Part shown: positions 7,469-14,782 of the stretch, in pieces
Layout of the letters: each line of letters begins with the position of its first letter
How positions within the stretch are numbered: position 1 is the first letter of the stretch
Assembly: GCA_015067715.1 (NCBI GenBank)
Contig: SVLY01000021.1
Coordinates: 1-38,488, forward strand
Direction of reading: 5' to 3'
Length of the DNA: 38,488 nt
DNA from: Oscillospiraceae bacterium
GTDB taxonomy: Bacteria; Bacillota; Clostridia; Oscillospirales; QAMX01
Made by a program: the position numbers and the translations under genes
Notes under the pieces: model-generated
Told to the model about the DNA's origin: nothing
Seen by the model: the letters and a program-made list of their open reading frames with translations, nothing else
The model's database searches: none

Positions 7469-7855
7469 TCAGCCGTTTTTTCGGGCGGCTCTGATAACGG
7501 CGTAGAGCTCGTCTATGCGCTCCTGCCGGCCGCAGAGATACAGCCAGCCGAAAAGGCATTCCAGCCCCGTTGCCCGGGCGTAGTCACCGTGGGAGCTGTG
7601 CTTGGGGTAGCTTCCGTGCTTCATGTTGCGCCCTTTTGTGTAGATGGCGTTTTCCTCCTCGGTGAGCTCCGGGGCAATAAGCTCGGCGGCGGCGGCCTGG
7701 GCTTCGGCGCGGACTATTTTCACGGAGGCAGGGTGGAGCTCGCTTATTCTCATGGGCTCGCCTGTGACCAGCTCACGGCGGACAAGCAGACTGTAAACGG
7801 CGTCGCCGACGAAGGCGAGCTCGCCGGTGTTCATTTTTGAAGGGTCAGTTGCCAT
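7469..7855 (-). CDS. mrnC: Ribonuclease Mini-III
   Basis: 128 aa. It matches the RNase III-like catalytic domain without a double-stranded RNA-binding domain: 'LAFVGDAVYSLLVR' near the N terminus and 'YTKGRNMKHGSYPKHSSHGDYARATGLECLFGWLYL' in the second half, with the acidic catalytic residues in 'GDAV' and 'EC'. In Bacillus this enzyme matures 23S rRNA ends. AAGGAGA inside the end of the helicase gene serves as ribosome site and the genes are 5 nt apart, so it is co-transcribed with the helicase. In many Firmicutes it instead lies next to cysS. Confidence 0.88.
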   Translation of the reverse strand: MATDPSKMNTGELAFVGDAVYSLLVRRELVTGEPMRISELHPASVKIVRAEAQAAAAELIAPELTEEENAIYTKGRNMKHGSYPKHSSHGDYARATGLECLFGWLYLCGRQERIDELYAVIRAARKNG

Positions 7856-7860
7856 GGTAT

Positions 7861-10056
7861 TTATTGCTCTCCTTGAAATTCTCGTTTTTGAAACAGGGGA
7901 GAATGGTCTCCCAGGGAACAGACGGTAAGCCGGTGCATTGCCCGGGAACAGGCCACGTAGAGGTGGTTTCGGTCCTCCTCCCGGCGGTAGAGCGCCGAGT
8001 CGGAAACGACAACACCGTCGAACTCCAGACCCTTTGCCAGGGCAAGGGGCATTACCGTCAGCCCGTGGTGATAGGGGTCGGCGTCGGTACACACAAGGCG
8101 GAGCTCCGGCAGGTGGGTCTTCAGCTTCCGGTAAAGCCTTCGGCACTCTGCGGCGGTGCGGCAGATAAGCGCCGTTGATGCGCCGGGTCTGTCCATGGCA
8201 GAAAGCTCAGAAAGCAGGAGCTGAAGGTGCTCTTCCCCGTTGGAGGCGGAGACGAAGCGCACGGGGTCACCGTGGCGGTTGAAAATGTCGAACTCCGGGG
8301 GATCGGAAAGCACGCCTGAGGCAACGGATGCGATCTCGGCGGTGGAGCGGTAGCTCTTTTTGAGAAGGCGAACCTCACTCCGTTTAAAGCCGTAGATGTT
8401 CAGTATCTTTTCGGGGCTGTCGGTGCCCATGCCGCTGTTTATCAGCTGCAAAAGGTCGCCCAGCACCGTAAAGCGGCAGTGGGGGAACAGAAGGCGGAAG
8501 ATCTCGTGCTGAGCCGGGCTGTAGTCCTGTACCTCGTCGATAACAACGTGCTTTATGGCCGTCTGCCTGGGGATCGCGCCGAAGCTGGCCTTCAAAAGCA
8601 GAAGTCCGACGCCGTCCTCGTAAAAAAGGGGAGTGCGGCTCATTGCCCGGCCGGTATCCCGGAAGAGAAGCTCGCGCTTTTCCTTTTCGGGTACGAGCCG
8701 GGAAAGGGCGTAGCGCAAAAACTTTGCGTAAAGGGCGGGCCAGTCTATGGCGGTGCAGGCGGCAACCTCGGAAAGGGTTGCGGATGCGGACTCGTCGTAG
8801 GTCTGTTTAAGCTGTGCGGCGTTGGCGGGGTTTCCGGAAAGCTGATCCAGCTCCCGGTTTATCCGGTCGTGGAAGGCGTTTCTGTGGGGAGCGAGCCTTT
8901 GGGTGAGCACCGAGCGCAGATGGGAAAGCCGGGTGAGAACGTCGGTGCCGGGGTTTTTGGTGAATATGGCCTTCATCTCTCTGGCGGTCATCACCGTCGT
9001 GCCGTTAAAGCAGATGTCCCGGTAGCGGGGAGAATAGTCCCTTGCGAATTTCCGGGCGAGAAGGGCAAAGTCCAGACTTCCCTTCAGCGCCAGCCATTGC
9101 CGTCTAACGGCGGCGTTTTGGTCGGCGTCCTCGGTGGCGATGAATTCAAGCTGGGTGTAGAGCCCTTCGGTCTCGAGCTCGCAGTATTTTTTAATTATGT
9201 CGCAGAAGGTGGTCTGGGGCACCTCGTTTTCTCCCAGATCCGGAATGACCCTTGCGATATAGTCCATGAAAATATCGTTGGGAGAAAAGATGAGCACGTT
9301 TTTGCTCTTCAGCTTTGCCCTGTCACGGTAGAGAAGGTAGGCAATGCGGTGGAGGGCTATGCTGGTCTTTCCGCTTCCCGCAGGCCCCAGAACAAGGAGC
9401 ATATCGTTTTGTGCGTCGCGGATAACGGCGTTTTGCTCACGCTGAATGGTGGAGACGATGGTCTTCATCTTTTCGGAGCTGTCCGCAGAGAGGACGTTTA
9501 ACAGCAGACTGTCGTCTATCTTAACGTCGCTGTCCAGCATGAATTTCAGCTCGCCGTTTTCAATTCGGTATTGCCGCAAAAGGGTAACAGTTCCCCTTTG
9601 GGGGCCGTCGGGGGAATCAAAGGAGGTTCTTCCGCAGCCGTTTTCGTAGAAAAGCGACGCAACCGGTGCACGCCAGTCGCAGACGTAGGTGGTGTAGGTG
9701 TTTTCGTCCAGCAGAGTGGAACTGCCGATATATGCGGAAAAAGCTTCGCCCCGGTCGGGGGTGAAGTCCACCCTGCCGAAATAGGGGGAGGAGCGCATTT
9801 TTTCCAGAATTGAAATGTACGCATCGGCATCGTCCATGCTCTGCTGAAGGGAGACGATAATGTCGTTCTGGGACGAGAAAAGGTTGACCTCGTCGGTGTT
9901 GCGGAGAATGCCGGGAAGCTCCTCCCACATATAGCGGGATGCCTCGTAAAGGTCGCTTTCCCTCCGCCGTTTCGCTCCCCCAAGGGAGGCAAGTCGGCTG
10001 TCGATGTATTCGGTTACGGTTTTAAGATATTCAAGCTCGGCCTTGGGGTCGTTCAC
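7861..10056 (-). CDS. helD: HelD/UvrD-like superfamily 1 helicase
   Basis: 731 aa from a GTG. GGGAGG lies 9-10 nt upstream; longer readings run through the promoter and are not credible. An N-terminal coiled-coil-like arm (~1-110) precedes a conserved 'YVCDWRAPVASLFYE' block, as in HelD proteins. Walker A is 'GPAGSGKTS' with Lys at about residue 230, Walker B is 'VVIDEVQDYSP', and the C-terminal motif is 'LYVACSRAMHRL'. In Bacillus HelD removes and recycles stalled RNA polymerase using ATP. Other UvrD-like helicases share these motifs, but the N-terminal half favours HelD. Confidence 0.87.
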   Translation of the reverse strand: MNDPKAELEYLKTVTEYIDSRLASLGGAKRRRESDLYEASRYMWEELPGILRNTDEVNLFSSQNDIIVSLQQSMDDADAYISILEKMRSSPYFGRVDFTPDRGEAFSAYIGSSTLLDENTYTTYVCDWRAPVASLFYENGCGRTSFDSPDGPQRGTVTLLRQYRIENGELKFMLDSDVKIDDSLLLNVLSADSSEKMKTIVSTIQREQNAVIRDAQNDMLLVLGPAGSGKTSIALHRIAYLLYRDRAKLKSKNVLIFSPNDIFMDYIARVIPDLGENEVPQTTFCDIIKKYCELETEGLYTQLEFIATEDADQNAAVRRQWLALKGSLDFALLARKFARDYSPRYRDICFNGTTVMTAREMKAIFTKNPGTDVLTRLSHLRSVLTQRLAPHRNAFHDRINRELDQLSGNPANAAQLKQTYDESASATLSEVAACTAIDWPALYAKFLRYALSRLVPEKEKRELLFRDTGRAMSRTPLFYEDGVGLLLLKASFGAIPRQTAIKHVVIDEVQDYSPAQHEIFRLLFPHCRFTVLGDLLQLINSGMGTDSPEKILNIYGFKRSEVRLLKKSYRSTAEIASVASGVLSDPPEFDIFNRHGDPVRFVSASNGEEHLQLLLSELSAMDRPGASTALICRTAAECRRLYRKLKTHLPELRLVCTDADPYHHGLTVMPLALAKGLEFDGVVVSDSALYRREEDRNHLYVACSRAMHRLTVCSLGDHSPLFQKREFQGEQ

Positions 10057-10091
10057 AGTGCCATACCTCCCGGTTTTGTCAAATTTAGTAT

Positions 10092-10120
10092 ATTGTAGCA
10101 TATTGAAAACATTCTTACAA
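10092..10120 (-). promoter_or_regulatory. Promoter of the helicase/Mini-III operon
   Basis: TTGTAA (10115-10120) and TACAAT (10092-10097) on the minus strand, 17-bp spacer. Its -35 is separated by only 3 bp from the -35 of a divergent promoter (10124-10129). Confidence 0.78.
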
Positions 10121-10123
10121 GTC

Positions 10124-10152
10124 TTGAATTTTGAACTTATTTGTGGTATAAT
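10124..10152 (+). promoter_or_regulatory. Promoter of a short transcript upstream of the SPFH operon
   Basis: TTGAAT (10124-10129) and TATAAT (10147-10152) with a 17-bp spacer. Transcription would run into a terminator about 20 nt downstream. Confidence 0.72.
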
Positions 10153-10158
10153 TAATAC

Positions 10159-10216
10159 ACGAAGAGAGAAGAATTTTGCCGTCGTGCCCTGCTGATTCCG
10201 GGCGCGGCGTTTTTTT
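10159..10216 (+). ncRNA. Possible ~58-nt terminated RNA or attenuated leader
   Basis: The region between the promoter at 10124-10152 and the terminator at 10180-10216 has no start codon with a ribosome site. Either a tiny stable RNA is made, or this is an attenuated upstream promoter for the SPFH operon, which also has a perfect promoter of its own at 10281-10309. I cannot match it to a known RNA family. Confidence 0.35.
10180..10216 (+). terminator. Intrinsic terminator just after the upstream promoter
   Basis: CGTCGTGCCC (10180-10189) pairs with GGGCGCGGCG (10200-10209), with two G-U pairs, followed by seven Ts (10210-10216). Confidence 0.75.
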
Positions 10217-10264
10217 GTGCCGAAAAGGCAGTTCAGGGGGGATATTTGCGGTTTTGGGGCATAA

Positions 10265-10279
10265 TTATCCCAGGGATAA
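10265..10279. promoter_or_regulatory. 15-bp palindrome next to the SPFH promoter
   Basis: TTATCCC-A-GGGATAA, perfect 7-bp arms around one base. It ends one base before the -35 hexamer at 10281 and is a candidate operator or activator site. The regulator is unknown. Confidence 0.45.
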
Positions 10280-10280
10280 A

Positions 10281-10309
10281 TTGACACGGAAGCTTTATGA
10301 GTGTATAAT
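10281..10309 (+). promoter_or_regulatory. Promoter of the SPFH/zinc-ribbon/TPM operon
   Basis: TTGACA (10281-10286) and TATAAT (10304-10309), 17-bp spacer, perfect consensus. A small GCTTA-gtg-TAAGC repeat (10312-10324) surrounds the expected RNA start. Confidence 0.88.
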
Positions 10310-10356
10310 AAGCTTAGTGTAAGCAAATATACCTGTCCGAAAGGAGATCTTTTAAA

Positions 10357-11769
10357 ATGGGACTTATTAAAGCAGCAGTGGGCGCTATAGGCAGCACCTT
10401 TGCAGATCAGTGGAAGGAATATTTCTACTGCGATTCAATAGATGCGGACACTCTTGTGGTAAAGGGTCAGAAGCGCACCTCCGGCCGTTCCTCCAACAGG
10501 GGAAGCGACAATATCATCTCAAACGGCTCGGTTATCGCCGTTGCGGACGGTCAGTGCATGATCATCGTCGATCAGGGCAAGGTGGCGGAGATCTGCGCCG
10601 AGCCCGGCGAATTCAAGTACGATACCTCCACCGAGCCCAGCATCTTCACAGGCAAGCTTGGCAAGAGCATTGTTGAATCCTTCAAGACTCTCGGCCGCAG
10701 ATTTTCCTACGGCGGCGATACCGGCAAGGATCAGCGCGTGTACTATTTCAACACCAAAGAGATAATCGACAATAAATACGGTACCGCCAGCCCTGTTCCC
10801 TTCCGCGTTGTGGACAGGAACATCGGCCTTGACATCGACATCTCCATCCGTTGCAACGGCATCTACTCCTATAAGATCGAAGACCCCATTCTGTTCTACA
10901 CCAATGTTTGCGGCAACGTGACCGATCAGTACGACCGCAGTGAGATCGACAGCCAGCTGAAGGCCGAGCTTCTCTCCGCACTTCAGCCCGCCTTTGCAAA
11001 GATCTCTGAAAAGGGCGTTCGCTACAGCGCTCTGCCCGGCCACACCGAGGAGATCTCCGATGCTCTCAACGAGGTCCTCAGCGCCAAGTGGGGCGAGCTT
11101 CGCGGCATTCGCGTTGCATCCTTTGCCATCAACTCCGTTACTGCCTCCAAGGAGGACGAGGAGCTTATCAAGCAGGCTCAGCGCACCGCAATGCTCCGCG
11201 ACCCCGGCATGGCCGGAGCCACCCTCGTGGGCGCCCAGGCCGACGCAATGAAGGCCGCCGCATCAAATCAGGGCGGAGCTATGCTGGGCTTTATGGGGCT
11301 TAACATGGCAACCCAGGCCGGCGGCGCCAACGCCCAGAACTTCTTTGCAATGCAGCAGGCTCAGCAGGCTCAGCAGGCTCAGCAGGCTCAGCAGCAGGCT
11401 GCTCCCGCCCCTGCGGCTCAGGCCGGAGGCTGGACCTGTGAGTGCGGTGCGACCAACACCGGCAAGTTCTGCGCCAACTGCGGCAGCGCAAAGCCCGCTC
11501 CCAAGGCCGGCTGGACCTGCTCCTGCGGACAGACCAACACCGGAAAGTTCTGTTCCAACTGCGGAAGCGCAAAGCCCGAGGACAACAGCTGGACCTGTGA
11601 GTGCGGAACTGCCAACACCGGAAAATTCTGCTCCAACTGCGGAAGCCCCAAAAAGGTCAACCGCAGCTACCGTTGCTCAAAGTGCGGCTGGACTCCCGAG
11701 GACCCCGCAAATCCCCCGAAGTTCTGCCCCGAGTGCGGCGATATTATTAACGGGGACGACCTTGTCTGA
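10357..11769 (+). CDS. SPFH-domain (virion-core/YdjI-like) protein with C-terminal zinc ribbons
   Basis: 470 aa. Residues ~1-300 are an SPFH/band-7-type scaffold: 'WKEYFYCDSID' early, then 'VPFRVVDRNIGLDIDISIRCNGIYSYKIEDP', and the late 'GIRVASFAINSVTASKEDEE'. A Gln/Ala-rich linker follows (~330-355). Three near-identical zinc ribbons of the form WTCxCGxxNTGKFCxNCGS come next, and a fourth, divergent ribbon (CSKCGW...CPECGD) ends the protein. GAAAGGAGA lies 11 nt before the ATG. It resembles Bacillus YdjI, which works with YdjG and YdjH in membrane-stress defence and helps recruit PspA. First gene of a three-gene operon of the same types. Confidence 0.85.
   Translation: MGLIKAAVGAIGSTFADQWKEYFYCDSIDADTLVVKGQKRTSGRSSNRGSDNIISNGSVIAVADGQCMIIVDQGKVAEICAEPGEFKYDTSTEPSIFTGKLGKSIVESFKTLGRRFSYGGDTGKDQRVYYFNTKEIIDNKYGTASPVPFRVVDRNIGLDIDISIRCNGIYSYKIEDPILFYTNVCGNVTDQYDRSEIDSQLKAELLSALQPAFAKISEKGVRYSALPGHTEEISDALNEVLSAKWGELRGIRVASFAINSVTASKEDEELIKQAQRTAMLRDPGMAGATLVGAQADAMKAAASNQGGAMLGFMGLNMATQAGGANAQNFFAMQQAQQAQQAQQAQQQAAPAPAAQAGGWTCECGATNTGKFCANCGSAKPAPKAGWTCSCGQTNTGKFCSNCGSAKPEDNSWTCECGTANTGKFCSNCGSPKKVNRSYRCSKCGWTPEDPANPPKFCPECGDIINGDDLV
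11349..11400 (+). repeat. Hexamer repeat (cag gct)n within the SPFH gene
   Basis: CAGGCT/CAGCAG units repeat in frame and encode the Gln-Ala-Gln linker before the zinc ribbons. Slippage would change linker length in steps of two residues without a frameshift. Confidence 0.7.
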
Positions 11770-11809
11770 GCGCGGACTCTGATCTGATCAACGGAAAGGT
11801 TTGATAAAT

Positions 11810-12889
11810 ATGGAAGAAGCACGGGAATATAAATGTCCGGCGTGCGGAGCGGGACTTGTCTACGGCGCCCAGTCGGGAGACATGCTCTGCGAATACTGTG
11901 ACAGCCATTTTACGCTGGAACAGCTCGAAGAGATAGCCTCCGCGGAAAACGAAGCCTCCGGACAGGACGAAATGAGCTGGGAGAGCACAGAAGCCTCCGG
12001 CGGGGAAGAGGGCGAATACAGCGCGATAATCTGCCCCTCCTGCGGAGCGGAGATCGTCGCCGACGAGACCACCGCCGCAACGGAGTGCGTCTACTGCGGA
12101 AACCCCACGGTCATCCGCAAAAAGCTCACGGGTGTGTTCAAGCCCGATTGGGTGATCCCCTTTAAGATCACCAAAAAACAGGCTGTGGAGGCTCTGGGCA
12201 AGCTCTACAAGGGCAAATCCCTTTTGCCCGACGCCTTTACAAAGGACAACCGCATTGAAAAGGTCACGGGAGTTTACGTTCCCTATTGGCTTTTCGACTG
12301 TCACGCCAACGGAAATATGGCCTACGATGCAACGCGGGTGTCCGTTTACAGCGACGCCAGATTCAACTACACCCGCACGGACAAATACCTTGTCACCCGT
12401 TCGGGCAGTGCGGATTTCAAGAGCATCCCCGTGGATGCCTGCTCCAAGCTTGACAACAAATACACCGAGGCCATCGAGCCCTACGACTATTCCGAGCTTA
12501 CCGAGTTCTCGGATATGTATCTTTCGGGCTATATGGCCGACCGCTACGACGTTGAGAGCAAGGATTGCACCTCCCGTGCGGACGAGAGAGTCCGCGCCAG
12601 CCTTTTTGCGGAGTTCACCCAGAGCGTTCAGGGCTATTCAACGGTGACCCCCAGGAACGGCAAGGTTCAGAACACCAACGGCAAGGTGCAATACGCCCTT
12701 ATGCCCGTCTGGATGCTGAACACCAAATATAAGGACAAGATCTACACCTTTGCAATGAACGGCCAGACGGGCAGACTCATCGGAGATCTTCCCATTGACA
12801 AGGGCAAGGCCTGGGGGCAGTTTTTGCTTTGGAGCGGTATCATCTCCCTGGGAGCAAGCGCCATCGCCTTGCTCACCATGCTGCTGTGA
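11810..12889 (+). CDS. Zinc-ribbon membrane protein (YdjG-like)
   Basis: 359 aa. An N-terminal zinc ribbon ('CPACGAG' ... 'CEYCDSHF') is followed by a Glu/Ser-rich linker and a second ribbon ('CPSCGAEIV' ... 'CVYCGNPTV'). Next is a conserved 'FKPDWVIPFKITKKQAVEAL' block, and a C-terminal hydrophobic segment 'LLWSGIISLGASAIALLTMLL' anchors it in the membrane. A TTG at 11801 touches the ribosome site GGAAAGG; the ATG at 11810 has proper spacing. It corresponds to YdjG, the membrane partner of YdjH/YdjI. Gap to the SPFH gene is 40 nt. Confidence 0.82.
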   Translation: MEEAREYKCPACGAGLVYGAQSGDMLCEYCDSHFTLEQLEEIASAENEASGQDEMSWESTEASGGEEGEYSAIICPSCGAEIVADETTAATECVYCGNPTVIRKKLTGVFKPDWVIPFKITKKQAVEALGKLYKGKSLLPDAFTKDNRIEKVTGVYVPYWLFDCHANGNMAYDATRVSVYSDARFNYTRTDKYLVTRSGSADFKSIPVDACSKLDNKYTEAIEPYDYSELTEFSDMYLSGYMADRYDVESKDCTSRADERVRASLFAEFTQSVQGYSTVTPRNGKVQNTNGKVQYALMPVWMLNTKYKDKIYTFAMNGQTGRLIGDLPIDKGKAWGQFLLWSGIISLGASAIALLTMLL

Positions 12890-12909
12890 GATGGGGAGGA
12901 CGGTTATTT

Positions 12910-13746
12910 ATGAAACGGTTTATAAGTATTGTTCTTCTCGCAGTTTTTTTGCTGGGTGTCGGCGTTAACGCGTTTGCCCTGCATGAGGGCTCCGGTAACC
13001 CCGAGGCCGAAAGAGTTCTTGACGGTGCGGAGCTTCTCTCCGACAGCCGCGAGAAATCCCTTGAGAAAAAGATTTCCCGCATCGGCGAAAAATACGGCTT
13101 TGACGTGCTGGTCATAACCGTTGCCACCGACGTTGGGGACGTTACGGACTATGCCGAGGTCATCTACGACACCCACGGCTACGGCTACGGCGAAAACTGC
13201 GACGGAATTCTCATCGTGGTCAGCACCTTCACCCGGGAGTGCACTCTGAGCGTCACGGGCAGGGGCGAGGACGTGTTTACGGAATACGGCCGCGAACGTA
13301 TTCTCGACCTGATCTACCGCAAGTTTACCGCGGGGGATTACGAGGCCGGCATTTCCAAATTTGTCACCCTTTCGGAAAAATTCCTTGCAAAGGCCGAAAA
13401 GGGTCAGCCCTATAATTATAACGAGAAGTACTACATACCCGCAGACTATGCCTTCAGAATTCTCGTGGGCGTTTTCTTCGGTATCATCGGCGGACTTGTC
13501 GTCCTCTCTGTTAAGAGAGCCGGCATGAAGACCGCCGTCCGTCAGAAGACGGCATCGGCCTACATGGTGCCGGGCTCCATGGTAATGGGCACCGGAAGGG
13601 ACGTTTTCATCACCAGCGTTGTGACCAAAACTCCCAAGGCTCAGCAGAGCTCACAGAGCGGCAGAGGAGGCAGAGGAGGCAGTTCCGGCGGCTCGCACGT
13701 GAGCTCTGCCGGCAGAAGCCACTCAAGCGCAACAAGAAAATTCTAA
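12910..13746 (+). CDS. TPM-domain membrane protein (YdjH-like)
   Basis: 278 aa. A signal peptide (about 1-22, ending 'GVNAFA') is followed by an extracytoplasmic TPM domain: 'RVLDGAELLSDSREKSLEKKI' and 'YGFDVLVITV', then 'DGILIVVSTFTRE'. One transmembrane helix 'ILVGVFFGIIGGLVVLSV' and a Gly/Ser-rich tail 'GRGGRGGSSGG' end it. Upstream GGGGAGGA supports the start. It is the likely outer partner of the SPFH and zinc-ribbon proteins. No pspA-like gene lies within this operon. Confidence 0.85.
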   Translation: MKRFISIVLLAVFLLGVGVNAFALHEGSGNPEAERVLDGAELLSDSREKSLEKKISRIGEKYGFDVLVITVATDVGDVTDYAEVIYDTHGYGYGENCDGILIVVSTFTRECTLSVTGRGEDVFTEYGRERILDLIYRKFTAGDYEAGISKFVTLSEKFLAKAEKGQPYNYNEKYYIPADYAFRILVGVFFGIIGGLVVLSVKRAGMKTAVRQKTASAYMVPGSMVMGTGRDVFITSVVTKTPKAQQSSQSGRGGRGGSSGGSHVSSAGRSHSSATRKF

Positions 13747-13754
13747 GCTTACAG

Positions 13755-13787
13755 CGCCGACCCGGATACGGGCCGGCGTTGCTTTTT
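13755..13787 (+). terminator. Intrinsic terminator of the SPFH operon
   Basis: CGCCGACCCG (13755-13764) pairs with CGGGCCGGCG (13769-13778) with one mismatch around a GATA loop, followed by TTGCTTTTT. Confidence 0.78.
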
Positions 13788-13804
13788 GTGGGAGAAAATT
13801 TTCG

Positions 13805-13833
13805 TTGACATAGCTTTCCGTCTGTTGTAAAAT
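13805..13833 (+). promoter_or_regulatory. Promoter of the glycyl-radical operon
   Basis: TTGACA (13805-13810) and TAAAAT (13828-13833), 17-bp spacer. Confidence 0.82.
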
Positions 13834-13869
13834 GGAACTGTAAAAACAGATAAGCAAGGCGGTGGTACT

Positions 13870-14760
13870 GTGCTTCGGGGAACTGTTACGAACATTCAGC
13901 ATTTTTCTGTTCACGACGGTCCCGGTGTGCGTACCACCGTTTTTTTCAAGGGCTGTCCGCTTAGGTGCTACTGGTGCCACAATCCCGAGACCCAAAATCC
14001 CCGGCCGGAGCTCAGCTTTCGGGCGGAGAAGTGTATCGGATGCGGAGAGTGCCGGGCGGTCTGCCCCGGAAAGGACCCGGCCGGGCTTCGCTTTTCTCCC
14101 GAATGCCTTGTCTGCGGCGCCTGTGCAAAGCAGTGCTGGTCCGGGGCGATCAGGGTCGAGGGAAGAGAGGCGGAGGAGGACGAGATCTTTGCCGAAATAA
14201 CCCGTGACAGGGCGGCGTATATTTCCTCCGGCGGGGGAGTGACTTTTTCCGGGGGCGAGCCCCTGCTTTGGGGGGAGCTTGTGTGCTCTCTGGGAGAAAA
14301 ATGCCGCCGGGAGGGCATACACGTTGCCATTGAGACCTCTGCGTACGCTCCGCCCGAGGCGGTCGAAAGGGCGGCAAAGAGCGCAGATCTTGTTATGTGC
14401 GATATCAAGGCAGTATCCCCGGAGCTTCACAGGGCTGGCACGGGATGGGATAACGGGCTTATACTTGAAAATATTGGGCTTTTAAGCCGCTCCCCCACGG
14501 AGCTTATCCTCCGCACCCCCGTCGTCCCGGGCTTTAACGACGGTGAGGCCGAGCTCAAAGCCATAGGCCGGTTCGTGGCATCCCTTCCAAACCGCCACGT
14601 TCTGGAGCTTTTGCCATTCCACGGCCTTTGCAAGGGGAAATATACCGCTCTGGGAAGAGAATTCCTGGCAGACGGGGTGGAAAGCCCGGACGGAGAGAAG
14701 ATGGAATGGGCGCGTGAGATAATTCTTTCCGCCGGTGCGGAATGCCGTATAAACAGATGA
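13870..14760 (+). CDS. Glycyl-radical enzyme activating protein (radical SAM)
   Basis: 296 aa, GTG start preceded by GGCGGTGG. The radical SAM cluster motif is CxxxCxxC in 'CPLRCYWCHNPE'. A ferredoxin-like insert carries two further clusters ('CIGCGECRAVCPG' and 'CLVCGACAKQC'), the layout of activases for non-PFL glycyl-radical enzymes. 'TFSGGEPLL' binds S-adenosylmethionine. It should cleave SAM and abstract H from the glycine of its partner, encoded 22 nt downstream. Oxygen-sensitive and cytoplasmic. Confidence 0.93.
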   Translation: MLRGTVTNIQHFSVHDGPGVRTTVFFKGCPLRCYWCHNPETQNPRPELSFRAEKCIGCGECRAVCPGKDPAGLRFSPECLVCGACAKQCWSGAIRVEGREAEEDEIFAEITRDRAAYISSGGGVTFSGGEPLLWGELVCSLGEKCRREGIHVAIETSAYAPPEAVERAAKSADLVMCDIKAVSPELHRAGTGWDNGLILENIGLLSRSPTELILRTPVVPGFNDGEAELKAIGRFVASLPNRHVLELLPFHGLCKGKYTALGREFLADGVESPDGEKMEWAREIILSAGAECRINR

Positions 14761-14782
14761 GAAAAAAGGAGTGATGAGGAAA

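Noticed and set aside
10057-10326. N-terminal extension of the helicase
   Set aside because: It would be translated from DNA containing the helicase promoter and a terminator on the other strand; GTG 10056 has a proper ribosome site.
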